Of a stretch of DNA of 61,313 nt, positions 8,610 to 16,525 are shown piece by piece. Both the position numbers and the translations under genes were made by a program. Origin of the DNA: a virus. The stretch is taken from positions 1-61,313 of IMG/VR virus record IMGVR_UViG_3300005099_000009; one strand, 5' to 3'. Position 1 is the first letter of the stretch; every line of letters starts with the position of its first letter. The notes below the pieces were generated by a model that did not search any database, had not been told where the DNA came from, and saw only the letters and a list, made by a program, of their open reading frames with translations.

Positions 8610-9662
8610 ATGGCTAGATCAAAGCTAGGAGTCCAAACCTTAGTGCCGGAGATCAAAGCTCTAAGGTGGGTGCAGGAGTACCGGCCTGGGCTGTTTAAGA
8701 TCGTCGTCTGCCGCCCCGAAGATTACGCGGCTTGGATGCGCGGAATCCCAGATGGCGTTATGCTAATAGCGCGCTACTACGGCGCGGGCGACGTTGATTA
8801 CTGGGAATGGACGGAGGCCAACGCCAACACGCTGGCCGATCTCATGGAGAGGGCCCACGAGGTGCTGCGCGGCCGCGTGGACGCCTGGGAGTGCGTGAAC
8901 GAGCCGGTGGTCAACTCCGTCCCCAGCATGAAGCGCTTGGCCGCTTTCGAACGCGCTTGGGCCGAGCGGATGCGGGCCCGCGGCCTTAAGACCATCGTGG
9001 GCAACTTCGCCGTGGGCAACCCGGAGCCGGAGCTTATGCCTTACTTCCGCCCGGCGCTGGAGGCGGCGGACTACTTTGGTTACCATGGCTACGGCGCGCC
9101 GCGCATCCTGAGCGGCGCGGAGTGGTACGCCCTCCGCTACCGCAGGCTGCTGGAGGCGGCGGGGCTGGAGAAGCCCGTCATCCTCACCGAGGCCGGGGTA
9201 GACGGCGGCGTTTTGGGCGGGAGGCTGCGGGGCTGGCGTACCTTCTGCACCGATGACGAGTACGTGGCCCAGCTCAAGGAGTTCGACCGCGTTCTGCAGG
9301 AAGACGAGCGCGTAGTCGGCGCGACCATCTTCTGTTACGGCAATTGGGACAGCCGCTGGCAGACCTTCGATCTCACTAGCCGGGCGGCCTTGCTCCTGGG
9401 GGAGTACGTCGCCTCGTCCAGCTGGGACGAGGCGGCCTGCGGCGAGTGGCTGCGCAATTTACTCTGGAACGAGCTGGGCGTGCCCTACAACCCCGACGCG
9501 GCCTTCCCAAGGGTCGCCCGCGAACACGGGCTGGGCCGCCCTGTCACGCCCGAAGGCCGGGCCGCCTGGAGGGGCGTGAGGGTGGCCTTCCAGGGCTTCG
9601 CCAACGGCTTCGTGTTCTGCAGGGAAGGCGATTGGGGCAACGTGAGGGTTTGGAAGTGGTGA
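8610..9662 (+). CDS. Glycoside hydrolase-type lysin
   Basis: 350 residues. Residues 1-285 look like a clan-A TIM-barrel glycosidase: acid/base candidate Glu98 in CVNEP and nucleophile candidate Glu194 in VILTEAG, with YFGYHGYG between them. Residues about 300-350 form a small separate domain (GLGRPVT to FCREGDWGNV), likely for binding. It is immediately upstream of a coiled-coil/membrane holin-like gene, so a role in cell-wall cleavage at lysis is likely. The exact family is uncertain. The ribosome site before ATG 8610 is weak; the 86 bases upstream hold no clear promoter. Confidence 0.65.
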   Translation: MARSKLGVQTLVPEIKALRWVQEYRPGLFKIVVCRPEDYAAWMRGIPDGVMLIARYYGAGDVDYWEWTEANANTLADLMERAHEVLRGRVDAWECVNEPVVNSVPSMKRLAAFERAWAERMRARGLKTIVGNFAVGNPEPELMPYFRPALEAADYFGYHGYGAPRILSGAEWYALRYRRLLEAAGLEKPVILTEAGVDGGVLGGRLRGWRTFCTDDEYVAQLKEFDRVLQEDERVVGATIFCYGNWDSRWQTFDLTSRAALLLGEYVASSSWDEAACGEWLRNLLWNELGVPYNPDAAFPRVAREHGLGRPVTPEGRAAWRGVRVAFQGFANGFVFCREGDWGNVRVWKW

Positions 9663-9745
9663 AAACATCGCTAAAGAGCGGTAACCGGCCGCTCTCAACG
9701 GCGAGGGCTGGCATCGGCACCAGAGCGGATGGGGAGGTGAGGAAC

Positions 9746-10027
9746 TTGGCTTCTAACGCCGAAATCCTGCGCTACCTCCAAGAGGCAATAGAGACGAAGA
9801 TCGAGATCAATACCCGGCACCTGGAGCGGCTGAACGGGGTCTTGGAGAAGCACAGCCGCATCTTGGAGGAGCATGACTCGCGGCTGGGGGAGCATGAGGT
9901 GAAGCTGGCCATGCTGAACCAGGAGCAGAGGCATCACAGCGTGAATTGGGACAGGGTGATAAGCATCTGCGTCGCCATTTTGGAAGGGGTGATCATAGCC
10001 CTGCTCCTGGCTTACTTGAGACTATAG
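9746..10027 (+). CDS. Holin-like protein (coiled coil plus one membrane helix)
   Basis: 93 residues from TTG 9746 with GGAGG at optimal distance; GTG 9737 is an alternative, and the longer open frame is out-of-frame noise over the lysin. Residues 1-65 form a coiled coil (ETKIEINTRHLERLNGVLEK and onward), then one membrane segment ISICVAILEGVIIALLLAYL at the C-terminus. This is the XhlA-like arrangement seen in phage lysis modules. It sits directly after the lysin and would permeabilise or anchor lysis proteins at the inner membrane. Confidence 0.65.
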   Translation: MASNAEILRYLQEAIETKIEINTRHLERLNGVLEKHSRILEEHDSRLGEHEVKLAMLNQEQRHHSVNWDRVISICVAILEGVIIALLLAYLRL

Positions 10028-10039
10028 GAGGTGAGCAAG

Positions 10040-11167
10040 ATGGCCGGTGTCTCCTGGACACCGGAAGAGGAGGCCGACTTGAGGGCCACCTTGCCCCCGG
10101 ACGGCTGCCTCACGCAGGCGGCCTACCGGGAGTTCGTGGCCCGCAACCCGGCCCTCAACGCCCGCCGCAGCTATCAGGCCTGGCGGATGAAGGCCAGGGA
10201 GCTCTTGAGCCAGGGCCGGGCCATCGCCCACGCGATGCCCCAATTGAGCTATCCCGATCGGCAGCCTCCGCCCTGGGAGGAGCGGCTGGCGTGGGCGGCG
10301 GAGGCCAAGAAGCAACGGGAGCGGGATGACATCTTCACCTTCTTCGCCACGGCTGAGATCGCCGCCGATTCGCCCGTGGGTGTGCTCTTCACCAGCGATT
10401 GGCAGCTGGGCTACCTCGGCGTGGACTACGAGAGCTGGAGGGCGCACTTGGAGAGGTTCCTCGCCACGCCGAATCTCTATATGCTGCTGAACGGCGACCT
10501 GATACACAACGTGGCCGTGCACCGGACGCTGCGGGCGGCCTTCCAGCAGGTCATGACCCCTGAGCAGCAAATGCTGGCCGTGGCCGACTTGGCGGCGGAG
10601 CTCGTCGAGCGCGGCAAGCTCCTCGCCGTCACCCTCTCGGAGGAGCACGACATGAGGGACGCGCGCCTTACGGGGCATTCCACGCTCATGCAGCTCCTCC
10701 GCGACAAGAAGGTGCCCCTCTTCAACAACCGGGGGTGCCTGGTGCTCAAGGTGGGCGGCTGGCACTACGTCATCTACTGCGTGCACAAGAGCCGATATTA
10801 CTCGTTCCTGAACCAGCTTCATAGCGGGCAGAGGGAGTTCCAGCTGGGCATCCCGGCGAACGTCGTCGTGACTTCGCACACTGACCGGCCCGCTTGGGGG
10901 AAGTATCCCTGGTATCCCGAGCTCCGGCGGCTCTTGGAGTACTTGGGCGAAAGCTTCCCCCTGCCCTTCACGCTGGGGGAGGAGGTCTACCTGGTCCAGA
11001 CCGGGAGCTATGAGGTGGACGCGGAATACGGCGTGAGGCAGTTCGGGCTGCTGCCCAGGCCCAAGCCCATCATCTTGGTCTTCTGGCCCGACCGCTTCAA
11101 GATCGCCGTGGTGGAAAGCTTTGAGGACGCGGAGAGGTATTTGGGGTTGAAATGCGGAGGGGATTGA
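10040..11167 (+). CDS. Metallophosphoesterase with N-terminal HTH
   Basis: 375 residues from ATG 10040 (GGAGGTGAG upstream). Residues 5-55 look like a Myb/HTH module (WTPEEEADLRATLP to SYQAWRMKAR). The calcineurin-like phosphoesterase motifs follow: FTSDWQLG, NGDLIHN, SEEHD and TSHTDRP. The first motif has Gln where the family usually has His, and EEHD replaces GNHD. Such two-domain proteins recur in phages and may act on nucleic acid or nucleotides; the substrate is unknown. Coupled to the next gene by ATGA. Confidence 0.7.
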   Translation: MAGVSWTPEEEADLRATLPPDGCLTQAAYREFVARNPALNARRSYQAWRMKARELLSQGRAIAHAMPQLSYPDRQPPPWEERLAWAAEAKKQRERDDIFTFFATAEIAADSPVGVLFTSDWQLGYLGVDYESWRAHLERFLATPNLYMLLNGDLIHNVAVHRTLRAAFQQVMTPEQQMLAVADLAAELVERGKLLAVTLSEEHDMRDARLTGHSTLMQLLRDKKVPLFNNRGCLVLKVGGWHYVIYCVHKSRYYSFLNQLHSGQREFQLGIPANVVVTSHTDRPAWGKYPWYPELRRLLEYLGESFPLPFTLGEEVYLVQTGSYEVDAEYGVRQFGLLPRPKPIILVFWPDRFKIAVVESFEDAERYLGLKCGGD

Positions 11168-11328
11168 TGCCCAACGACTTGGAAAGCGCCTTGACGAAAA
11201 TCTTAGAGAGGGACCGATGGGGATTGCAATCTGGCCCAATTCGCTGGGAGACGCTCGTGGAGCTGCGCCGCACCTACCGCGACGGCAGGACGAGCTCCGA
11301 GTTCCTTCCCTATAGCTGGCGGGGCTGA
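11167..11328 (+). CDS. Small hypothetical protein
   Basis: 53 residues, ATG overlaps the phosphoesterase stop. Helical and charged (ESALTKILERDRW, WETLVELRRTYRDG). Last gene of the rightward tail/lysis run; a hairpin and a convergent gene follow. Confidence 0.5.
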   Translation: MPNDLESALTKILERDRWGLQSGPIRWETLVELRRTYRDGRTSSEFLPYSWRG

Positions 11329-11410
11329 CCCTTGCGGGCCGTCCCGGAGGGCAAGCCGAACGTGGCGCGGGCGAGAATCATTAGATAGGAATGAAAGAAG
11401 GCGGGCGAAA

Positions 11411-11450
11411 GCACAACCGGGAAAAATTTTCCGGTTCTTGGCCCGTCTGA
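11411..11450. terminator. Bidirectional hairpin between convergent genes
   Basis: The stem AACCGG/CCGGTT flanks an A5T4 core (11416-11437) between the end of the rightward lysis run and the end of the leftward repressor gene. Position and symmetry suit a two-way terminator, though T-runs after the stem are short. The 16-base core recurs exactly at 58850. Confidence 0.45.
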
Positions 11451-11451
11451 G

Positions 11452-11835
11452 TTATGTCGAGCGGCGCCTGCGCTTGCGCCGCCGCCAGCGGAGGTACTCG
11501 GCGTAGTCGCGGACGGCTTCGAGCTCCGCGTCGTCCATGGTGACGATGAGCTCCATCACCTCGGAGTAGAGCCTGTCCGTCTGCGGGGGCCGCTTGAGGT
11601 AGCCCGCCAGCTCCAGCACCCTGGTGAGCGGGGTGTCGGCCCAATCTGCGATGGCGACCAACGTCGCTAAATCCGGCTCGTGGCGTCGGCGGGCGATGTT
11701 GGAGATGGTGCCGGTCGAGATGCCCATCTCCAAGCAGGCCTCCGTCAGGCTGATTCCCCGCTCCAAGCAGCGCTGCTGGACGAAGACGGCCAAGGGGTGG
11801 GGGTTGTCTATGTAAAATCTGCAGCGTGCGCGCAA
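11452..11835 (-). CDS. XRE-type HTH repressor-like regulator
   Basis: 127 residues, TTG start with AGGAGG 8 bases upstream. Residues 18-75 are a Cro/C1-type helix-turn-helix (LERGISLTEACLEMGISTGTISNIARR). The C-terminal half is helical with a very basic tail (RWRRRKRRRRST). It is transcribed leftward, facing an operator-like region and a promoter at 11910. It probably represses the rightward promoters. No protease-like oligomerisation domain is present, so it is smaller than lambda CI-type repressors. Confidence 0.75.
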   Translation of the reverse strand: MRARCRFYIDNPHPLAVFVQQRCLERGISLTEACLEMGISTGTISNIARRRHEPDLATLVAIADWADTPLTRVLELAGYLKRPPQTDRLYSEVMELIVTMDDAELEAVRDYAEYLRWRRRKRRRRST

Positions 11836-11870
11836 GGTAACTTCCTCCTAATGTTAAAATTGCGTGGATT

Positions 11871-11920
11871 TACAAAACGTGAGCGTAACCAATAGCGCTT
11901 CTGTCACGTTATAATAGTAA
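11871..11920 (+). promoter_or_regulatory. Operator-like repeats and rightward promoter
   Basis: A -10 box TATAAT lies at 11910-11915 with a weak -35. The inverted pair AACGTGA (11876-11882) and TCACGTT (11904-11910) brackets the promoter, the second copy overlapping the -10. This layout is expected for autorepression by the adjacent HTH protein. A third AACGTT half-site follows at about 11923. The -35 match is only about 3 of 6. Confidence 0.5.
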
Positions 11921-11946
11921 GAAACGTTAAACGGAGGTAGGGGAAG

Positions 11947-12054
11947 TTGAAGCGCCTGCGGAAAGCGGCCCGGCGTCTTAGCCTTCGCCAGCTCCGAGCC
12001 CTGGTGGTGTTCTTCGAGTCGCTGGCTGCGTGGCTAACGCCTCGATCAAGCTAG
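11947..12054 (+). CDS. Possible small basic protein opposite the broken repressor
   Basis: 35 residues from TTG 11947, behind GGAGGTAGGGG and downstream of the TATAAT at 11910. Very basic N-terminus (KRLRKAARR). It lies antisense to the 3' end of the leftward repressor-like gene. It could be a Cro-like peptide or simply an antisense transcript. Weak evidence. Confidence 0.3.
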   Translation: MKRLRKAARRLSLRQLRALVVFFESLAAWLTPRSS

Positions 12055-12388
12055 CTGCTACGTCCCGCAAATTCGGCGGCAACTTCTTGAGCGCTGCCTC
12101 TAATCTGTGGAGCAAAAGCTCAAATTCCTCGTCTGCCCCGCGTTGCGGAGCGAGGCCGCATAGGGCCAGCATGTACTCGTAGTCGCCGTCCAGCGCCTCG
12201 GCGAGCTTCTTGAGCGTGGTGGCCTTAGGCAACGGCTGGCGCATCTGCCTGAGCTTGGGCAGGTAGGTGCGGTGCAGCCCCGCCGCTATGCTAGCTTGCG
12301 ACTAACTCATGCCTTTCGCCTTCCTGAGCCTGTCAAGGTACTCGATCAGAGTCTCGCCCGGCTGCGCGGCTATGCCCTTTTTCGCCAT
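11978..12388 (-). pseudogene. XRE-type regulator broken by in-frame TAG
   Basis: Read leftward from ATG 12388 (GAGGAGGTAG upstream) the frame runs MAKKGIAAQPGETLIEYL, reaches KAKGMS, then TAG at 12304-12302, then SQASIAAGLHRTYLPKL and on without a break to 11978. Before and after the stop the sequence is one continuous helix-turn-helix domain followed by a helical tail. The stop replaces what would naturally be Gln (CAG to TAG). Other genes here end in TAG, so codon reassignment is unlikely. It looks like a regulator inactivated by one transition, or a conditional amber. A shorter restart at ATG 12244 would lack the DNA-recognition helix. Confidence 0.65.
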
Positions 12389-12438
12389 TCTACCTCCTCA
12401 ATTTCCTCTTACACTTGCTCCGTTTCTATGTCAGCCCC

Positions 12439-12467
12439 ATTATACCCCAAAATTGCTCAAAAGTCCA
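12439..12467 (-). promoter_or_regulatory. Leftward promoter for the amber regulator gene
   Basis: On the minus strand -35 TGGACT and -10 TATAAT are separated by 17 bases, 50 bases upstream of the ATG at 12388. It diverges from the strong rightward promoter at 12527. Confidence 0.55.
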
Positions 12468-12526
12468 GCCCTTGGTAGTTTACAATAAATTACCTTAAAA
12501 TTTTGTAAAATTGAAGAAAAAAACCC

Positions 12527-12555
12527 TTGACAAAACGAAGTTTTTCATGTATAAT
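12527..12555 (+). promoter_or_regulatory. Strong rightward early promoter
   Basis: Perfect consensus: TTGACA 12527-12532, 17-base spacer, TATAAT 12550-12555. The upstream flank is AT-rich and contains CCTTAAAATTTTGT about 20 bases before the -35. The same block stands before the leftward promoter at 34187. It drives the long rightward early operon starting at 12712. Confidence 0.9.
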
Positions 12556-12711
12556 ATAGGCGAAAAATCTCTCAGGTCGCTCCTTGTTCCCATTTTTCTC
12601 GCAAAACTGCTAAGCAACTTATTCAACACATTGAGCCAAGGGCTCTTAGGACAGGGAGCGGAAGGCGGAAAAGAAGATACATAGTGCGAAGTTGAGAGGG
12701 TTTTTAGGCCA
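12556..12711 (+). other. Structured 5' leader of the early operon
   Basis: About 150 untranslated bases after the promoter. It contains a hairpin GAGCC-AAG-GGCTC (12633-12645) enclosed by a longer-range pairing CGCTCC (12578-12583) with GGAGCG (12655-12660). No plausible reading frame. It may affect elongation, as put/nut-type leaders do, or stabilise the RNA. The role is inferred from position only. Confidence 0.35.
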
Positions 12712-13080
12712 ATGACAGAAAAAGCGCTAAATAAAGCAAATCAGTCCCAGAACCCACAAGAAGCGGAGGGCGCTTTTAGAATTAAATCGCGTCCCCGGCG
12801 GGATAACTCCAAGTTGGTCGAGCTCCACGTAGAAGGAAAGTGGCGGCGAAGCAAGTGGTACGATCGGTTCTGTTTCCATTGCGACCGCGAGCGCAGCAGG
12901 GCCGTGGAGCTTGAGTGGTGGGGCAAGATGACCCGCTGGGGGCGCGTTGAGTTTTGGGCGCGGTGCCCTGAGTGCGGATGGCGGAGCCAGCCTTATTGCG
13001 TGGGCTGGCGGCCGCCCAAGCCAGGGACCATCAATCAATGGGGGCACGTACAAGGCGTGAAGCCGCGCCTTGCTTGTTGA
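12712..13080 (+). CDS. Cys-rich early protein, first gene of early operon
   Basis: 122 residues, basic and Trp-rich. Cysteine pairs CFHC and CPEC (about residues 54-92) suggest one zinc-binding ribbon. It is the first gene downstream of the strong early promoter, a place where phages often put host-takeover proteins. No family recognised. The ribosome site before ATG is weak. Confidence 0.6.
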   Translation: MTEKALNKANQSQNPQEAEGAFRIKSRPRRDNSKLVELHVEGKWRRSKWYDRFCFHCDRERSRAVELEWWGKMTRWGRVEFWARCPECGWRSQPYCVGWRPPKPGTINQWGHVQGVKPRLAC

Positions 13081-13127
13081 TTATAACACTCAATACCAAG
13101 ATCGGCAAGAAAAAGGACAGCAAGACG

Positions 13128-13349
13128 ATGAGAAAGTGCGCAGCCGTAAACTGTAACAAAGCAAGATATGTATTGTGGCAGCCCAGTCTTGGCCCTAAAG
13201 CGCTATACCGACCAGGCTATCATATCCGGGGCTTTGGCGCTATCCCTTTATGCAAAGAGCACGCCGAAATCGTGCGAAAAGGGTTACCTGTTGATTTTCA
13301 AGTACGGTGGAAAGGCGCTGTATGGAGCGCCAAAAGCTTAATTGCATAG
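13128..13349 (+). CDS. Small hypothetical protein
   Basis: 73 residues from ATG 13128; the longer upstream frame overlaps the previous gene and lacks a ribosome site. Cys/His residues (CAAVNCNKAR, PLCKEHAE) could bind zinc. Early-operon location; function unknown. Confidence 0.55.
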   Translation: MRKCAAVNCNKARYVLWQPSLGPKALYRPGYHIRGFGAIPLCKEHAEIVRKGLPVDFQVRWKGAVWSAKSLIA

Positions 13350-13364
13350 AAAGGAGGCGCTGGG

Positions 13365-13712
13365 ATGAAACGTGCGGATCGTATTAACATTGATTTCGAT
13401 TTGCGGGCGATGGGCGTGCCGGATGTGCCCCAGATCGTGGTTGGAATGCCTTATAGATGGCCTTACAACGCTGGGCCTTACGGCATCTATCACCAGGAAT
13501 ATGTCCCGCTAGCAAAGATTCCCGGTACACAACTTTTCATTTCTTGGTTTTGCGGTTTCGTGGAGCCTTGCCCGCACCGCAGCCATTATGGTTTCGTGAA
13601 GCCGACCCAAGCAGATTTCGAGAAGGCTGCAGAGGTTGTCGAACAGCTGGCATCGCAGGATCCCATGATGTGGCAAGGCATAGTCCGTAAGGCTTTCAGC
13701 GAGGAGGCTTAA
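13365..13712 (+). CDS. Hypothetical early protein
   Basis: 115 residues, ATG preceded by GAAAGGAGG. Aromatic-rich middle (YRWPYNAGPYGIYHQEY, FISWFCGFVEPC). Not recognised. Directly abuts the pentapeptide-repeat gene. Confidence 0.6.
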   Translation: MKRADRINIDFDLRAMGVPDVPQIVVGMPYRWPYNAGPYGIYHQEYVPLAKIPGTQLFISWFCGFVEPCPHRSHYGFVKPTQADFEKAAEVVEQLASQDPMMWQGIVRKAFSEEA

Positions 13713-14642
13713 ATGGTTATCACAAGACAGCTTCCAAAGGCCGAGGGCGTGGGCCTCAAGTTCTTGCACCCTTCAGGCTGCACCTATTTCGAAGGCAAGC
13801 CGTTCGCTTACTTATTGCCCGCGCCCGGCGAGAAGTGGGGGCCCTGGTTCGAGCACCCGGAGCCTGCCGAACCGGACGGGAAGCCCTGCGGCCCTGGCCG
13901 GTTCCACATCATGCTTAAGCTGGATTCGCATTTCGCGTCGCTTAATTGGTGGCCCTGGTGGGTCCAATGGGCGGGCCGGATCGGGGGCGACGAGCTTAAG
14001 GTGGGGGTACGCTGGGTCAGGTTGCGGCGGATCAGTTTACCAGCGTTCTGTCGCGCCCTGCGGCCCCCATTCAATTGGGGGAGAGGCGCATTCCTTTCTG
14101 GCCTGAATCTGCCTTATGGCGACTTGCGCGATGCCGATTTTGGCCAGGCCACCTTGCGGCGCGCCGATTTGCGTTACGCCGATCTCAGAGGAGCCAATTT
14201 ATGTAAGGCGGACCTCCAACAGGCCAACCTTGAGGGTGCCCGCTTAGAGAGCGTCCGCGCCAGCCAAGCCCAATTCGCGCAGGCGCACTTGGTGGGCGCC
14301 TTGTTACGAGAAGCCGATCTGGAGGGTGCCCATTTGCGCGGCGCCGATCTGGCGGAGGCCCAATTGGCTAGGGCGCGGCTTCAGGACGCCGACTTGGTCG
14401 GGGCCAATCTCATTTTCGCTTACCTGGTCCAAGCCGACCTGCGGAGGAGCGACCTTCGCGGGGCCCGTTTCGCGGAAGCCAACTTAAGCGAGGCCAATCT
14501 TTGGGGAGCCGACCTGCGGGGCGCCGACCTCCGCAAGGCGTATCTGGACGGCGCTGACCTGAGATGGGCCGACCTCAGAGGAGCCAATCTGCAAGGGGCC
14601 TCTCTAAGCAAAGCCAAGCTTGAAGGGGCAAGACTGCCGTAA
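13713..14642 (+). CDS. Pentapeptide-repeat protein
   Basis: 309 residues. Residues 1-125 form a Trp/Pro-rich non-repeat domain of unknown function. From about residue 126 to the end run some 35 pentapeptides of A(D/N)L(R/X)G type, e.g. ADLRGANL, with a few irregular units. Such repeats fold as a right-handed quadrilateral beta-helix. Some members mimic DNA and protect or inhibit gyrase; the phage role here is unknown. Starts immediately after the previous stop. Confidence 0.85.
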   Translation: MVITRQLPKAEGVGLKFLHPSGCTYFEGKPFAYLLPAPGEKWGPWFEHPEPAEPDGKPCGPGRFHIMLKLDSHFASLNWWPWWVQWAGRIGGDELKVGVRWVRLRRISLPAFCRALRPPFNWGRGAFLSGLNLPYGDLRDADFGQATLRRADLRYADLRGANLCKADLQQANLEGARLESVRASQAQFAQAHLVGALLREADLEGAHLRGADLAEAQLARARLQDADLVGANLIFAYLVQADLRRSDLRGARFAEANLSEANLWGADLRGADLRKAYLDGADLRWADLRGANLQGASLSKAKLEGARLP

Positions 14643-14652
14643 GGAGGACAAG

Positions 14653-15000
14653 ATGGGCTTTCGCGAAGAATGCGCAGAAGGATTGCAAGCCGCGCTTGAC
14701 CGCACGGCAGAGATCGTCCAGGCATTGGCCCAAGACCCTGGTGAGGCGAAGATCAACGAGTGGCTGGAGGCGTACGATCCGCGCGGCGACTGGAAAGCCC
14801 TGTGCACAGGGATGTCCTATATTCACGGTCTCGTGACCGCCCGTTATCTAGGTCCTCTCCGCGCGGTGGAGTTCTTGCTGCTCCTGGCCCAAGCGCTTTG
14901 GATCCGGGGCTTCTTGGCGGGCGTGCAGGAAGGCCGACGCCAAGCGAAGGCCGAGCTGCTGACCCGCCGATGGGAGGTGCAAGATGTATCATCCGAATGA
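14653..15000 (+). CDS. Hypothetical protein
   Basis: 115 residues from ATG 14653 (AAGGAGGACAAG upstream). Helical; a hydrophobic helix near residue 78 (AVEFLLLLAQALWIRGFLAG) might be a membrane or buried helix. Its last 17 bases overlap the annealing-protein gene, so the two are coupled. Confidence 0.55.
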   Translation: MGFREECAEGLQAALDRTAEIVQALAQDPGEAKINEWLEAYDPRGDWKALCTGMSYIHGLVTARYLGPLRAVEFLLLLAQALWIRGFLAGVQEGRRQAKAELLTRRWEVQDVSSE

Positions 15001-16381
15001 TTTCCGGGCAGTCTTGGAAAAGCTCGCGCAGCCCTTCCCCGCCGAGGTCATCGAGTGGAGGCCGGGGCAGGTGAAGGGCAACCGCGCCCAAGCTCTACCT
15101 TACGTGGACAGCCGCGTCTACATGGACCGCTTGGACGAGGCAGCGCCCGGTTGGCTCGACGATTACTCCCTCCATATCACCGATGGGAAGCTTATCGTCG
15201 TCTGCGAGCTGGAGGTGGCCGGTGTCCGTCGCTGCGATCTGGGCGAGGCCAGGCTAGACGACGAGAACGCGGCCACCAAAGCGGCGGCCCAAGCGTTCAA
15301 GCGTGCCTGCGCGAAATTCGGCTTGGGGCGGGGGCTCTACGAGTGGCCGCGGATTTGGGCGGACTACGACCCGCAGCGCAAGACCTTCACGCCTGAAGCG
15401 TGGAAGCTGCTGCGCAGCAAAGCCGTCGAGTTTACAAGGGGCAAAGCCGCCACCACTGCGTCTTCCGTGGAAACTAAGCCGGACCATTCAGAAACACAGC
15501 AGCCCCCTCGGCCTTCGCGGGCTCCGCAACCCGACTACACCGCCTTCTGGCGGGAAGTGAGGAAGCGCGGCCTGACTGCGGAGCAGGTCAAGAAGGAGTT
15601 GGGCGCCACTCCGAAAGAGTGGCTGGCCGCGCACCCCGGCAGCACCCTGGACGATGCGCTCGCCATCGTCTTGGCGAGCCAAGAAAGCCAAGCGGGGGCG
15701 GAAGCGGAGGCCGCGACCCCGCTAGATGCCCTGGAGCAGAGCCAAACGGGCCAAGGCGCTTCCCCAGAGGCCTCTCGTCCCGACCTTTTGGCGACGGTCA
15801 AGCGGCCTACCGACCCGCAAACTCTGAAGCGCTGCCTCCAAGGGCTGGCAATGTTCTACCTCCGGCCCGGCAAGAACGGAGGCCGGGGGCTGAAGGGCCC
15901 CGCCACGCCGAAGCAGATCGGCCTCGTCGCGGGGCTGCTTAACGGGGCCCTGAAGGAGTGGGACGACCCCGACGAAGCGCGACACCAAGTCCTGCAGCAC
16001 TTAGTGGACAAGCCTTCTGCTAAGGCCCTGACCAAATACGAGGCCGCCGCCCTGCTCGACTGGCTGACGGGCGGGGAGGGCAGCGAGCTGGACTCCCTCG
16101 CCGCGACGGAGGCCCGCGCCGTCGCGAAGGCGGTTGCCGGGAGCGAGAAGGAGGCTGAGGAGCCGACAGGCGGGGACGGCGACGGTGACCCGTTCGCCAA
16201 CGCGGAGAGCTTCCGAGCGCTCGTTCGGAGGTCCTTCGGGGACGAGCGGGCGTTCTTGCAAGCCGCGGGGCGTTCCCAGTGGACCTTGGAAAAATACTTT
16301 GAGCACTATGGGCCGGTAGGCTGCGCCAGCAATTTCGCCACAATCCTGGCCCGACAAGTGGCAGAAAAGAGAAAAGCTTAA
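14984..16381 (+). CDS. Rad52/DdrA-like single-strand annealing protein
   Basis: 465 residues. Residues 1-130 match the Rad52/22 fold: FPAEVIEWRPG, YVDSRVYMDRLDE, then RRCDLGEA, DDENAATKAAAQAFKRACAKFGLGR and LYEWPRIWADYD. This family (with Deinococcus DdrA) binds single-strand DNA and anneals complementary strands in recombination-dependent replication. The rest (150-465) is a low-complexity linker and helical domains, including a resolvase-unlike module with TPKQIGLVAGLLNG, often seen after such domains in phages. It likely works with the RecU- and Cas4-like proteins of the same operon. Confidence 0.8.
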   Translation: MYHPNDFRAVLEKLAQPFPAEVIEWRPGQVKGNRAQALPYVDSRVYMDRLDEAAPGWLDDYSLHITDGKLIVVCELEVAGVRRCDLGEARLDDENAATKAAAQAFKRACAKFGLGRGLYEWPRIWADYDPQRKTFTPEAWKLLRSKAVEFTRGKAATTASSVETKPDHSETQQPPRPSRAPQPDYTAFWREVRKRGLTAEQVKKELGATPKEWLAAHPGSTLDDALAIVLASQESQAGAEAEAATPLDALEQSQTGQGASPEASRPDLLATVKRPTDPQTLKRCLQGLAMFYLRPGKNGGRGLKGPATPKQIGLVAGLLNGALKEWDDPDEARHQVLQHLVDKPSAKALTKYEAAALLDWLTGGEGSELDSLAATEARAVAKAVAGSEKEAEEPTGGDGDGDPFANAESFRALVRRSFGDERAFLQAAGRSQWTLEKYFEHYGPVGCASNFATILARQVAEKRKA

Positions 16382-16525
16382 ATGCCCAAGGAGCTATTGG
16401 AGAATCTCTGCCCCGTTCGTGACGCAATTATTAAGGCGGCCAAGAATCCTAGGCTATTGGCTAGGCGGCGGGGCGGAGACTATCAAGCTGCAGGAGAGCA
16501 CTCATGTGGGCTTGGATCATCTTGA
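16382..16525 (+). CDS. Possible small hypothetical protein
   Basis: 47 residues, ATG overlaps the last base of the previous stop codon region, charged and helical (KELLENLCPVRDAIIKAAKN). Weak own ribosome site, so it would depend on coupling. Overlaps the next small gene by 22 bases. Confidence 0.4.
   Translation: MPKELLENLCPVRDAIIKAAKNPRLLARRRGGDYQAAGEHSCGLGSS

Noticed and set aside
10022-11239. 405-codon minus-strand frame opposite the phosphoesterase
   Set aside because: Antisense shadow; the plus frame has ordered phosphoesterase motifs.
11978-12388. TAG read as glutamine across the genome (recoded phage)
   Set aside because: TAG is used as the normal stop by many clear genes here (e.g. 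ends at 1481, 7368 not needed, 41168 region, 50262), so genome-wide recoding does not fit.
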